Below are positions 9,868-22,283 of a stretch of 64,000 nt of DNA, piece after piece. The DNA lies in NCBI GenBank assembly GCA_947683425.1, contig CANTUQ010000077.1, positions 558,001-622,000 of the forward strand, in the 5' to 3' direction. The stretch comes from Excoecaria cochinchinensis (lineage: Eukaryota > Streptophyta > Magnoliopsida > Malpighiales > Euphorbiaceae). Under the pieces are notes generated by a model, which saw only the letters and a list, made by a program, of their open reading frames with translations, was not told the origin of the DNA and searched no databases. Each line of letters begins with the position of its first letter. The first letter of the stretch is position 1. The position numbers were made by a program, and so were the translations under genes.

Positions 9868-11844
9868 ATGCCACCGCAACGATATGCTCCACGCAATCAG
9901 CCTGAGCCTCAGGCCCCGGATTGGATGAGTGCCGAGGCCAGACAGAGGTATGCAGCGCTGGCTCAGGTGCAGTTCCGAGCTAGCTATTTCATTTCTAGGC
10001 CGTTCCTTGAGGCTCTAGGGATGACCAACGAGGTTGATATTCTGATGGCAGGTGCGGGATGGACTGAGTTTCTGACGCTTGCTTTCCAGACTCACCCAGA
10101 GATAGTTCAGCAGTTTCTTGCTATGTTACAGTATGGGGGGTACCAGAGATCCGACACAGAGGAGGGTGTTATCCAGTTTTGGATCGAGGGCCACCATTAT
10201 AGCATTACTCGTCAGCGATTTACAGAGGCTATGGGGCTTCCATTCGGGCAGGATGTTAAAGTGCCACATAGAGCAGTTAGACGCCACCATTGGGTGGTTA
10301 TTGCCTTGCCGGGGGTGCCGTATAATCATGATACGGGGAAGAGCACGGTACTCTCATCACAGGTCCTTCGCTATGTTCACAGAGTTTTATCCAGCTCCTA
10401 TTTGGGACGAGCTAGTAACCCAGGGTCTCTCAACGCCGTTGAGATTTGGAGTTTATGGGCCATGGTGGCAGGCCAGCGGCTCAACATCAGCCATGAGATT
10501 TTGGTTAACATGGTGATAGTATCTAGGGGGGCAGCCCCTGTAGTGTATGTTGGTGGAGTCATTACTAGACTAATTTTGAGTTTGGGTGTTCGTCCAGACA
10601 TCCTGGGGCGTGCCTTGGATGAGAGCATTTATGTGGACGCTCCGGCAGCTATTACGATGGCTATGATATTGCCGATACCGGGTCAGGCCGAGGCGTACAG
10701 ACTCCACACCATTCATGAGACCGGACGTGCATTTAGCCTGCCCTCACTTGAGCCAGTAGAGGAGCAGCCTCAGATGGAGTACCAGCCTCCCGAGCCCTAG
10801 CAGCACCAGGAGGAGCATCCAGGTACACCCTCTGACATGGGGATTGAGTTCACCATTGATGAGCTATTTGCTACTCCTCCAGGGCAGAGAGTACAGAGTC
10901 CTACTCCGCCTCCACGATCGAGAGTAGATCGGACAGCTCCCCGGGCACCTGAGAGGTTCAGTCCATATGCTAGAGTAGGGGACCCGAGGGCATCTACTTC
11001 TACAGCTCCACCTCCAGAGCGGGCACCAGAGTCAGTTCCCCCTCCATTCACACCATCAATTCACCCGGCACAGCCAGATTTTTCTGCGATTTTGACCTCT
11101 ATGTTCGCATCCTTTGAGCACAGACAGGAGGAGAGAGACAGGGCCTTTCTCGGGCAGCGAGATAGAGTCATCTTAGAGCGGCTAGATCAGCAGCAGGGCA
11201 TCATCCGGGAGTAGGGGAGGCTTATTAATTATTTGAGGCAGGAGCAGGAGAGGCTCGTGGGTCAGCTGAGGCAGGAGATGAGGGCCTCCCAGGATGAGGC
11301 GACTCAGAGGATAGATGCATCTGTACAGGTGGTGGATGAGTCAGTTGAGGCTCTCAGATTTAGGATCCAGGTCCTAGAGGGTGCCATACCTCCCATCGCC
11401 CAGTCCATGCGAGAGTTTAGAGAGCATACAGAGGATAGGCTGAAGAGTATGGGGACTACCTCTACAGATCAGACCCTCCGCCTGGCCGGCGCTTTCAGAG
11501 GGTTAGGGGGTGTCATCACTGATATGCTGTAGTTCATGACGGTATGCGCACAACCTTTCCTTGATGGATATGCTCAGGTCCAGTTCCAGCAGGAGGACCC
11601 AGCAAGAGTGCAGCCGTTATCAGTACCAGTGGCTGTACCTCCCAGATACCAGCGACAGGCCAGAGCCTCGATTGCTCAGTAGACCGGACCATCAGCCCCT
11701 CCCAGGCAGCCATCTGCTCCAGATGCGGGGCCATCTGCTCCAGATGTGGGACCATCTGCTTCTTTATCATGAGGCCAGCCGGTTCATTTATCAGATGATG
11801 ATGATGATGATCCAGAGGAGCTCTCAGATTATGCGCCATTATAG
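9868..11844 (+). pseudogene. Sense spliced accessory gene in Tat A, Athila-ORF1/'plant transposon protein'-like with coiled coil
   Basis: One frame of 659 codons from ATG 9868 to TAG 11842, interrupted by TAG 10798, 11212, 11530 and 11689 and a TGA near 11769. Residues about 1-280 form a globular domain (FISRPFLEALGM, GWTEFLTLAFQTHPEIVQQF, EGHHYSITRQRFTEAMGLPF, VEIWSLWAMVAGQRLNISHE) resembling the ORF-1 domain of Athila-type plant retrotransposons. A Pro-rich linker follows (about 300-400), then a predicted coiled coil rich in Gln, Glu and Arg (about 410-520), and a C-terminal acidic run with six consecutive Asp. A TATA box and a 5'-UTR intron precede it. No gag or pol motif. Role unknown. 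Confidence 0.6.
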
Positions 11845-12384
11845 ATTGTTCAGGGAGTTCTTCTAGCTTTGTATTTATACTTTTTATTGTAATCACATCT
11901 GTATATTGTACAAAATTTAACCTTTTAGTGGAAAAACATTTATGTTATTTCTTCACGATTTAAATTTCTTAAAAAAAAAGAGAGAGAGAAAAGAAGGAAA
12001 AAGACAATTGATCATATAGTAAACAGGATGATAAATAATAAAGGGCAACATAAAAATGTTCGTAAATCTACCAATCAAGTTAATTTGCGCGAGAATTAAC
12101 AAGAGTCTCTTATAATACAGGAACATGGTTTCACACCAATTCAAAAATGACCAGAAGTCAAAAGGAAGGATAAATAGATCAAACATTATATCCTTCAAGA
12201 TCGCATTCAATATTAGATGAGAATCAACAGATCAGAATCGTACCTTGCCGATTGAATGGAGGTTAGCAAGGAAAGTTCGCAAACTTAAAACGGAACTAGA
12301 GATATAAATCAGGCACCACGCAGGATGAGATGAGGCTAGCGGGACAGATTAGTCACCACGCATACCGAGACGAGGACAGCAGGG
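11845..12384 (+). other. Tat A 3' non-coding spacer
   Basis: AT-rich DNA with a purine run (about 11970-12003). No coding signal seen. From 12310 it grades into the tandem repeat that follows. Confidence 0.5.
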
Positions 12385-12770
12385 CGCATCACCATCCGCA
12401 CTTTGTAAGTTTGGAGCGGACTCGGTGCAGCTCAGGAGAGCAGCCCTCGCGTTTTGTAAGTCTGGAGTAGACTCGGCGCATCACTATCCGCACTTTGTAA
12501 GTCTGGAGCAGACTTGGTGCAGCTCAGGAGAGCAGCCCTCGCGTTTTGTAAGTCTGGAGTAGACTCGGTGCATCACTATCCGCACTTTGTAAGTCTGGAG
12601 CAGACTCAGTGCAGCTTAGGAGAGCAGCCCTCGCATTTTTTAAGTCTGGAGCAGACTCGGCGCATCATCATCCGCACTTTGTAAGTCTGGAGTAGACTCG
12701 GCGCAGCTCAGGAGAGCAATCCTCGCGTTTTGTAAGTCTAAAGCAGACTCGACGCATCGCTACTTCCTCG
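12385..12770 (+). repeat. 92-bp tandem repeat before the 3' LTR of Tat A
   Basis: CGCATCAC-type starts at 12385, 12477, 12569, 12661 and 12753 give an exact 92-bp period: four full copies and a partial one. Each unit has two related halves around TTTGTAAGTCTGGAGYAGACT, so the 92-mer is itself a dimer of a roughly 46-bp unit. Tandem repeats in the 3' untranslated part are known for Tat/Ogre elements and can seed satellites. Confidence 0.9.
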
Positions 12771-12860
12771 GCAAAAGGTAAGGACTGCATCAGGTATGCA
12801 TCTCTTTCCTTTCTTCTCTGAATTTTGGCTTGTCTAGACACTAGTGCACTAGTTTCCCCA

Positions 12861-12874
12861 AAATTGGGGGCAAC
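12861..12874 (+). promoter_or_regulatory. Polypurine tract region of Tat A
   Basis: AAATTGGGGGCAAC directly precedes the LTR start TGTAGACACC. This is the usual plus-strand primer position and a common form in plant Tat elements. Confidence 0.75.
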
Positions 12875-14919
12875 TGTAGACACCGGGTCTTGAGGCAGTC
12901 CAGGTCAGAGTTACCCGATGAAGAGATCCACGTTGGTTTCTGGATAAATTGATGGAATTTGAAGGTTTTCATCTTTCGGTTTCACAAGGATTAAAGTCTT
13001 TTTCTCTATAGCGTGAGGTTTTGAAAGAGTGTGGGAGATTTTGCTTGAAATTGGAAGTTTTGCTCCACAGACGGGATGGCCGTCTGAGTAGGGACGCCCG
13101 TCTCTACTTGGGGTGATCCCCGTCTCTATGCATAGTAGGGATGGCCCGTCTGTAGCTAGGGACAGACACGTGTCTGAGTAGGGATGCCCGTCCCTAGTCC
13201 CGCATTACGGCCCGTCTGTAGCTAGGGACGGACACGTGTCTGAGTAGGGACGCTCGTCCCTAGTCCCGCATTTCAGCCCGTCTGTATCCAAATTTCCACC
13301 CGTGCCCTTAGTAGGGATGCCCGTCGGTAGTGGATCTGATCAGATAACGCCGGATTTGATAAAATTTGATCTCAAATCTTTCAAATGGGGATAAGTTTTG
13401 GTTAAAAATTGAATTTTAAAACTCCTTTTAAAATTCAAACTTTAAACTGATGCTTATCTTATTTTATCTCCAAAAATTCTATAAATTGGGAAGTAAAATT
13501 CATTATTAGAGGTGAGAAAATTTTTTCAAACTTTTGTGAAGAAAGTGACAAATTTTTGAGAAATTGGATTTTTTAGAAAAGATTTTTTTTGTGAGCAATT
13601 TACCAAAAAAGCTATAAAATCTCTGTTTATTTTCAGAATTTTGTTTGATAAAAATTCTTCCAATTAATTGATTTACTCAAATTTTTCTTGCGAATTAAGC
13701 CAACTTGAGGTAACGAAATTTATTCGTTTCCATCAATACACCTAATTCAAACACTCGGTCGCTATCAAATTTTCAAGAAGGAAAAATACAAATTTTCTTG
13801 CTTTGATATATTTTTATTTGATCCTTGTGGAGCGTGCGGGGACCGAAATCATTCGATATTCACCCAAAAAGGTAAAATTCGAGGGTAAACATTCTGGATT
13901 AATACTTGTGTGATTTAATTAACTTATATTAATTATTTTCAATTTATTACCCTTTTTTTTTATCTTTTAACTCATTTCTTTTAAAAGTTTCCTATTATTT
14001 TCCTTGTCTTTACTTTATTCACCAATTTCGACACTGACATGTTTATTCCTATGAGTTATTTTCTGACCAGTTGGATTTGGAGTTGCAAACGATGATGGTC
14101 GAGCCAATCTGAGGATTTCCATACGGGTTCTTTCTTCACTCTTGCCTTTTTTTCATGTTATTGTTAAGATTATTTCAATGTCGTTAAAGTGAAAAGGGCC
14201 AAATATTTTATAGTAATTAATTTGGGGTTTTCTCGAAAGCTATGGACCAATATCCTGTTTTTAACCAACAAAATTGACACTTTTTTAAAAAAACTCAGTT
14301 TGTAACAAATATGCATGGCAGGACCAATGTCCTCACTCCAATGAATATCCCGATTTCTGTATGATCTATATATTATTTTTATAATGGGGGTTGTATTCCG
14401 CCCTTAGTTTTATTGTAATTTGATTTATGGAAGTTTCTCTTAATAGTGCTTAATTTATCGCTTTTGACGTGAATGATTGCACTTTAATTAAATGCATCGT
14501 GTGGAAAGTTGGTGAAATAATGAATTCAAAACTTAATCATAATATTGATCAAGGTATAAATAAATGAGAAGTCCCGAACTCACTCTGGTCTTTGGGGCTC
14601 AATGAGGCGAGAGGTCTAGGACTTCCAAGACACCTCTTGAGTCTCACCAAAAGACTTAAATTTACAAATCCTAGGCTCTAGGGGGTAGAGGCTGAGACCT
14701 CCAAGATCTCTCTCGCTTACGCAAGATGGATATGTATGCGCCGTCTTAGGCTCGCTGAGGCTAGACGACCCTCCTCAATGTTATGTTGGGTGGCGACTCC
14801 AAGAAACCTCATTGTTGCCCAAAATAGACACACTTGTAAATACCTTACAAGCTTTATGAACCTTTCCTAATGCCCTAATGCGGGCCCTCGGGAGGCCACG
14901 AGGTTCGGCGCACATCACA
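12875..14919 (+). repeat. Tat A-type LTR (2,045 bp), now between elements A and B
   Basis: Starts TGTAGACACCGGGTC after the polypurine tract and ends TTCGGCGCACATCACA. It shares start, end and scattered internal words with the B-type LTR (40749-43789) but differs strongly inside. At 13060-13330 it carries CG-rich dyads, including two tandem 66-bp units (from 13143 and 13209). A TATA-like TCTATAAATT lies near 13479. The end joins straight to leader sequence CAGCCCAAGCC, so the primer-binding site and about 220 bp present in copy C are missing. Confidence 0.82.
13143..13274 (+). repeat. Two tandem 66-bp units in the Tat A LTR
   Basis: GGCCCGTCTGTAGCTAGGGA recurs at 13143 and 13209, with a partial third start near 13275. 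Each unit contains nested dyads (GACACGTGTC; GGGACG with CGTCCC). Confidence 0.8.
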
Positions 14920-15480
14920 CAGCCCAAGCCTAGTACCTTTTGGTATCTCCAATGGAGACCCAATCGGTCATTACGCTCGTGATGAGCTAGACCCGTTGGC
15001 AGGGACCATGCTTGGGTAGCTCTAAATTATCGTTACCTTTGACCAAAGCTTACATAATGGAAATAGATACTTCCCATAGGTGAAATGTACCGTAATACGA
15101 TGCTTGCTATGTGGGTTATTATATATTGAACAAAATCAATCAAATTAAATGGTCTTTTATCAAAGGCTTTCATGCCCCAGTGGGCCCATCTTAATATGGT
15201 TGAAATGTTTAAATACATAAAGGCCAAAAATTCATACGTATGCACATTAGATAAGAGATGTTATGCTGCCGGCTTTTCACCATGCACCATACGCATCCAT
15301 TGGGTTCCCTGTTAACCTATGGATCAAGCCCCCCTAAGAAAAGAGACCGTATTACCTCGTGTGTGGGAGTAATAAGGTTGGAAGGATCTACTTGCTGGTA
15401 TGTGATTGTAAATGTTGCTAACACACGATTATGCATTGTATATGTAATTCATGCATTATTCTAACAATTTAAGTCTTTCA
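14920..15480 (+). other. Leader of Tat B, primer site missing
   Basis: Matches the leader of copy C from 44007 onward (CAGCCCAAGCC then AATGGAGACCC). The stretch that holds the primer-binding site in C (43790-44006) is absent. The leader ends with a pyrimidine-rich acceptor-like TCTTTCAG at 15474-15481. Confidence 0.7.
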
Positions 15481-15483
15481 GCT

Positions 15484-17189
15484 ATCATAGATTCATCTAA
15501 GTGGACTAGAGGTTCCGAGGGTCGGCTAGTAAGGATAAATCTGCTCTTTGAGTTGGCAAAATTAGTGTCTGACTGGGATTTTGAGTCACTCTTATCGATC
15601 AGTGAATCATATCTAGAATCATCGATGGTAGAAGAGACCGGAGCTTTGATCACTCAGGACCTTGCTAGGAGACTAGAGGACTTTGAACAGAGGATGTTAG
15701 ATATGATGGGCGCCATGGCTAAAAGGATTGCCTCTCCTGCCGCTGCACAACCACATGTTGCTCCATAACCACCGGTATTCCCTCCTTGAGGGTGCCTGCT
15801 GGTGAATGGGTCCCAACTATGGGTAATGTCGCTCACCAACCTATCGATGAGCATAAAGCTGTAGCGCCTGTTGAGCAAAGAAGGGCAAGGATCCCTAATC
15901 TTGACGAGGGTTTCGTAATGAAAAATGAGGTTGAGGAGCTAGAAGCCCACCAAGCTGTGAGGGACAGGGCACCCAGGGTAGAAGATGAGGCAATAAGAGG
16001 GATGAGGCAGTAGATTGAGGCTATCACCCATATATTGTCAGTTGGAAAGGGAATCAACCCCGAAGACATAGATCTGGGTGAGGAAGAGCTGCTGCCCCAG
16101 AGGTTCAAGATGCCGGATTTGCTAAAGTTTGACGGCACTTCAGACCCATCTGCACACATCAAGCAATATGCCCTGATCATGAAAGGCATGGGGCTGATAA
16201 AGAAGCAAAAGATGGAGTACTTTTGCCTTAGTCTGACGGGTTCGATAGTCGATTGGTACCATGGGTCAGATAGGAGGTCCAGGGAAGATTGGGATCTATT
16301 GACAGAGGAGTTTATGAAGCAATATGATTGCAGCATCAGAATGGAAATAACACTAAAAGACCTTGAGCTTTTGCATTAGAAGCATGGTGAATCCTTCCAT
16401 GACTATCTTACTCGTTGGAGGAATCGGGTGATGGAGATGAAGAGGAAGCCTGATACATCGGATCAGATCAGGCTGTTCATTAGGAATGCAAGCCCGTACT
16501 TGAGTGAAGGACCCAAAATGAAAGGGTTGAAAGATTGGGAGTCTTTAAAGGACATCGCCATAGAGGTAGAGAGCGAGCACATGGCCAAGAAGGTGAGTGG
16601 TGAAGCATTTGCTAAGAAAGGCTATAGCAGTCAGGGGGCGAATAAGTGGGTAGGCTCCAGTAGTGGCAACAAGACTGAGAAGACCACCGAGGAAGCGGCA
16701 GTAGGGGTGAACTTAAGGCACTTTTCAAATTTGGGTCGACCTTTATCGTGGGTGTTAAAGAGACTAATAAAGGAGGGGAAACTGCAACCCTTGCCGCCTA
16801 AGCCAACCAAAACCCAAGGACAACTGGGTTATAAAGACGATGAGTATTGTGCTTTCCACCAGCACACGGGGCATATGGCGGACCGCTGCACGAGGCTAAG
16901 GCATGAAATTCAAGACTTGATCGATAGCAAGCAGATCACTGATCCTAAATAGAGGGAAAGTAAGAAGAAGTCTGCTTGTAATTCCGTGCCACCACAGGTC
17001 TTCATGATTGGTTCAAGCTTGCTTGAATGGTATGTACTACAAAACTTGTTTGGTAATGAATACGTCGCTATCACTCGCCCTGGGGCAAATGAAGGACAGA
17101 TTTCCGTAGCGACAATATGTTGTTGGTCCACTAGCGAGAGTGGGGAAGAAGATGAGGAAGGAAAAAAGAGGGTTTTAACCAGGCATTAG
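15484..17189 (+). pseudogene. Tat B gag (broken)
   Basis: The conserved frame begins at IIDSSKW (about 15484), with the usual ATG at 15625. Recognisable parts are ITQDLARRLEDFE, the capsid core (MPDLLKFDGTSDPSAHIKQY, DWDLLTEEFMKQYDCSIRME), a zinc knuckle (YCAFHQHTGHMADRC) and an acidic end (STSESGEEDEEG). Breaks: TAA 15766, a frameshift before 15786, TAG 16011, TAG 16377 and TAG 16950; unit 2 still has CAG at the last site (40145-40147). The reading frame ends at TAG 17187. No protease follows, unlike element A. Confidence 0.83.
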
Positions 17190-17222
17190 AAATGGCTGAT
17201 CTTTCACGACAGATTGAAGAGA

Positions 17223-17227
17223 CTCGT
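17223..17227. repeat. Target-site duplication CTCGT (left)
   Basis: CTCGT before TGTAACACCCC. The matching CTCGT is 36632-36636 after ...GTGTGACA. The uninterrupted site reads ACTCGTGC in unit 2 near 40419, confirming the insertion. Confidence 0.95.
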
Positions 17228-19806
17228 TGTAACACCCCTTACCCGTACTTAGGCGATCCCATCCGATAAGGAGTGAGATGTCGTATGAGTAAAGGTGCCA
17301 CCACACAGATACAGAATATACATACATTCATACATAAACATACATACCGAAATACAGGTTAATTTAAAACTTTACAACACCATTCATGAATAGCTGATCA
17401 TGCATTAATATAACAGAAGCATTACATTACTGTTCTGATCAACTAAGAGATATACAACAGATAATTACAAATCCCAAAATTTCGTATACAAAAGCGGAAG
17501 CTATTACATAACCAATAAGAGAGTTCTATACAAAAATAATCCTCAAAACACCAAAAATAAAGCCCTACACTAAGACCCTGCTGTGTTGGCTTCGATGGCG
17601 GCGACTTTCCCAAGCACACTCCTTCCGCACCTGCACGGGTAAACACACCGTGCTAAGCGATAAACGCTTAGTGGGGAAACACACATATAGCATAAGGACA
17701 ACCATTCACAACGGTCATCAAGGCAATACACATGCGTTCCTCAAGTACATAAATACAATAATCATGGCATAACAATAACATATACTCTTGCTCACATACA
17801 TAAGCCATCCATCAGAAAGTTCATAACAATAATCATATCCTCATAACAGGTTATACTTTTCATCATTGCATCCATACATATATCACATACATTTTCTCAT
17901 ATTACAATCCATACAAGGCACCTGCTGACTCGAGGGAGTGGATAACGAGTAAATGGACAGTACTTTACGGTTACGAGCCGAGAAAACCAATTTTACTTTT
18001 TCCTTTTAACTTCACAAAACATTTTCAAAAGGGATCTTAAACAAGATCCTATCACATAAGGGTTCGCGAGGAACCAAACGGGGACCTGATCGTGGTCCAA
18101 ACATTCAAAGGGCCCTGCAGCTCAAAGACTCTATTAGGCATGCCTAACTATCCACTTACTAGACTCTAGCAGGTCATGCATAAACCATTCAATCCATTTC
18201 ATAATTTCCAAAACCATTATCATACATGTTCATAATCGTATCATGGATCCGCATTCATATAATTCATAAAATGTAAAGCATAAATCTCATAAGCACTAAA
18301 GGAAACTGGAATTCAAAAACCACACGCAACGAAGGAAAAACTCGTTCAGCATGCAGGGACTGTCGCGCTCTCGACGTCTGTCGCGCTCGCGACAGAGACC
18401 AAAGTCTCTTCGCTGTGCGCGCGTGACGGATTTCGCGACCGCGAGGAGGACGGAAGGGCCAGGCTCTGTCGCGCTCGCGACGGATGTCGCGATCGCGACA
18501 GATAATAATTAGTGCTGTCGCGGGCTCACGATAAAACTCAGCCATCATCGCGCTCTGTCGTGCTCGCGACAGAGGATGCTCAACACCTCGGCTGTCGCGG
18601 GCTCGCGACAGCGAAGCTCCAATCATCGCTCTCTCTATCGGGCTCGTGACAGTCGTCCCTATCGCGACAGCGTTGGGATTTCGAAAATCTACAGAATTTT
18701 GCAGAAATTCCTCCCAAAATCATCCATCAATACACAAAATTCAACCATGAACGTCTTACCTCAAACCCAGCCATAATATAACAATTATTAACAAGAAATT
18801 TCATACAATACATAAATTTAAACTTCTAATTCCAAGAATCAACCAAAATCCCAATTTATGCCTAAAATCACATCAATTCCCAAATTACCAAAATCAACTC
18901 ATGCTCTTGCAAGATCCACACTCCGAATCCACAACCCATAGCATATACATCAAAATAAAGAGCACATAACAACCTAATTCTAAGAAATCATCAAAACTCA
19001 TACATGAACATATTTACATGCAAAAGCAAGAAATTCCCAAACCTTCAAATCCTTTGCTCCTATTGCTTGGATCCACTAGGTCCAGCCTTCTCCTTGCCCT
19101 TTGGCTCACGAGGAGGCTCAACTAAGCACAAACAAGCACCCAAACACCAAGAACACAAACCCTAGCTTAGATCAAACCCAAGAAGAAGAAGAAGAAAATG
19201 CATGAATAACCAAAAGGAAAAAGCATAAACTTACCAAGGAAGATGAAAGGGAGTAATTAATTCCACCACTTGAGCTTGAATCTAAGTAGAACACTTAGGA
19301 GAGTGCAAAGGAGGAAGAAGAAGAAGAAGAAGAAGAAGAAGAAGAAGAGAAAACGGGAATGGGTTTCAAAAATCAGATTTCCCTTTTTCATTTCCTCTTT
19401 CCCCATCTTTCTTTCCCCTTCACACATGTCAACCATTTAGTGGAGGAGATCATTTACTCACACCCTAACTAAATGTATCACATGCACACAAGACTCTCCC
19501 AACTAATGCATACCCTACAAATGTGTGAACACACACACTCAAGAATAGCCCCACAAACACACCCTACAAACATATGCATGCCCACACACCACAATAACCC
19601 ACTAGTGCATACCCTATTATGGTGCGATTACACACACACAAATCTGTCCCAACTAATTCACACCATAGTGCTATACACGCACACACGCACCAGAAAAACT
19701 CCAAATCATGCAATATTACCAAAATGCCCTTATTATACTAGACTTATGCAAATGCACACACATACACAAGTGGCTCATTCAACTAGGGCACAAACGGGGT
19801 GTGACA
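17228..19806 (-). repeat. 3' LTR of the outer Tekay element
   Basis: 2,579 bp, TGTAACACCCC...GGGTGTGACA on the plus strand. It carries the conserved hairpin CTAAGCG/CGCTTAG (17653-17671), palindrome TTAGGCATGCCTAA (18134-18147), a cluster of CGCGAGCGCG-type dyads (18358-18675), a GAA microsatellite (about 19313-19348) and CA-rich DNA (19490-19780). Confidence 0.95.
18358..18675. repeat. CG-rich palindrome cluster, outer Tekay left LTR
   Basis: Repeated TGTCGCG(A/C)...CGCGACA-type dyads in otherwise AT-rich DNA. It starts 1,131 bp from the element-sense 5' end of this LTR. Confidence 0.85.
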
Positions 19807-19818
19807 ACTCTCCCCTAC
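19807..19818 (-). promoter_or_regulatory. Polypurine tract of the outer Tekay element
   Basis: Minus strand reads TAGGGGAGAGT directly before the LTR start TGTCACACC. This is the plus-strand priming site. Confidence 0.8.
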
Positions 19819-22283
19819 TAACAAGAATTTCATCCTCGAAATTCTCACCTGAACTGAACAACTGCGGGTACTGAATTCTCATCGACTCCTCTGGTTCCCA
19901 TGTTGCTTCCTCGACCCCATGGTGATTCCACAAAACCATAACCAAAGGAATATGCTTATTCCTCAACTGTCTTACTTCTCGAGCTAGGATAGCTCTAGGC
20001 TCTTCATCGTAGGAGAAATCGGACTGCACTTGAACTTCTTAAACCGACAACACATGGGAAGGATCCGATCTATACCGATGGAGCATTGAAACGTGAAACA
20101 CATCATGAAGCTTCGATAATTCCATCGGCAATGCTAATCTGTAAGCCACGGGACCAACTCTTGCTAACACCTCATACGGACCAATGAAGCGAGGACTAAG
20201 CTTTCCTTTCTTTCCAAACCGAAGCACTTTTCTCCAAGGAGAAACTTTAAGAAAAACTTTGTCCCCAACTTCAAACTGTACGTCTTTTCTCTTTAGGTTG
20301 GCATAAGACTTCTGTCGATCCTTAGCCGCTTTTAAATTTTGCTGCACAACTCTGATCTTCTCCTCTGTATCTCTAACCAAATCTGGCCCAATCACTGACC
20401 TCTCAGACAACTCTGTCCAACAAACTGGAGTCCTACACTGTCGTCCATACAACGCCTCATACGGTGACATACCAATACTCGACTGAAAACTGTTGTTGTA
20501 GGCAAACTCCATCAGCGATACATACTTATCCCAACTACCCGAAAAGTCCAGAACACAAGCCCTTAACATATCTTCTAAAATCTGAATCACTCGCTCGGAC
20601 TGACCATCTGTCTGAGGATGAAACGCTGTACTGAAGTTCAACTTGGTACCCAAAGCTCGCTGCAACTCTTTCCAGAACTTAGACGTGAACCTTGGGTCCC
20701 GGTCTGAAACTATGGATAAAGGCACTCCATGCAACCGAACTATCTCATCCACATAAATACTGGCCAATCTACTCATCTGGTAATCCATCCTAACCGGCAA
20801 AAAGTGAGCAGACTTCGTGAGTCGATCCACAATAACCCAAACAGAATCATGCTTCTTCCGATTCAAAGGCAACCATGAGACAAAGTCCATGGCGATATCA
20901 TCCCACTTCCACTCCGGAACAGAGAAAGGCGTGAGCAATCCAGAAGGAACTTGGTGCTCAGTCTTAACCTGCTGACAAGTCAGACACTTGGATATAAAGT
21001 CCACTATGTCCCTCTTCATACCAAACCACCAAAAGAATTGCTTCATATCCCGATACATCTTCACACTGCCAGGATGCATGGTGAAAACTGTACTATGTGC
21101 CTCATCCAAAAGCTGTCTTCTTAGCTCCTCACTGTCCGGTACACACAAACGGTTTCTAAACAGAAGAACCCCATCCTGAACCAAAAACTCTGACTGCTTA
21201 CCCAAACTGACTTCTTGCACAATCCGTTGAAGCTTCTCATCAACCCTCTGAGCATCAACTATCCGCTGTCTCAAGGTAGGCTTGACCCTCAACTGAGCAA
21301 TCAAAGCCCCATCTAAACCAAACCTCCATTTGAACCGTCTCAAAAATAAGGCAGAAACTGATTTCCTACTCAAAGCATCCGCGACCACATTGGCCTTACC
21401 CGGATGGTAATCCACAATGCAGTCGTAGTCCTTAAACAGCTCAAGCCATCGCCGCTGCCTCATATTCAACTCCTTTTGAGTCAGGAAATACTTCAAACTC
21501 TTGTGGTCCGTAAAGATCCTGCACTTCTCCCCGTAGAGATAATGACACCAAATCTTCAAAGCGAAGACAACTGCTGCTAACTCAAGGTCATGCGTCGGAT
21601 AGTTCTTCTCATGTGGCTTCAACTGTCGAGAAGCATAAGCCACAACCTTACCTTCCTGCATTAGAACACAGCCCAGACCAACACCTGAAGCGTCACTATA
21701 CATAACAAACTCCTTACCCGACGTGGGTTGAGTCAATATAGGAGCTTCGACTAACAATTGCTTCAACCTCTCAAAGCAGGCTTGACACTTATCCAACCAT
21801 TCGAACTTAACTCCCTTCCTCAACAACCTGGTCATCGGAGCAGTAATCACTGAGAAACCCTTAATAAACCGACGGTAGTAACCCGCCAGACAAAGAAAAC
21901 TCCGCACTTCCTGAACATTCCTAGGCGCTTTCCAATCCACTATCGCCTCAATCTTAGCTGGATCCACTTGGATACCCTCAGCTGAAACTATATGGCCCAA
22001 AAATGACACTTCTCGAAGCCAGAAATCACACTTACTCAACTTGGCAAACAATCGATGCTCTCTCAAAACGTGCAAAACTATCCGAAGATGCTCCTCATGC
22101 TCGGCCTCATCCTTAGAATACACCAAGATATCGTCTATAAACACTACTATAAACCGGTCTAAGTATGGCCTAAACACTCTGTTCATCAAATCCATGAATG
22201 CCGCTGGAGCATTAGTCAAACCAAACGACATAACAAGGAACTCATAGTGGCCATACCGAGTTCGAAATGTAGTCTTAACCACA

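Larger units (their letters stand above)
1..14919 (+). mobile_element. Tat-lineage Ty3/gypsy LTR retrotransposon A (5' LTR outside window)
   Basis: Order seen: leader, gag, protease, G-patch, reverse transcriptase, RNase H, second RNase H, integrase, divergent accessory genes, tandem repeat, polypurine tract, 3' LTR. The RT-RNaseH-INT order is Ty3/gypsy. The second RNase H after the first and the long non-coding 3' part are known marks of the Tat/Ogre group. Gag-pol carries at least six in-frame stops and three frameshifts, so this copy is not autonomous. The 5' LTR and left target duplication are not in the window. The 3' LTR is directly followed by the leader of element B without a primer-binding site. 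Confidence 0.9.

Noticed and set aside
1..14919. Env-like gene (Athila-type) after pol in Tat A
   Set aside because: No signal peptide, membrane anchor or envelope motif in either accessory gene; the sense gene resembles the Athila ORF-1 domain, not an envelope protein.
19473..19874. Frames rich in His, Thr and Pro in the outer LTRs (also 36298-36981, first part)
   Set aside because: Translation of CACACA-type low-complexity DNA. Only the end of the second frame (after 36632) is real gag-head coding.
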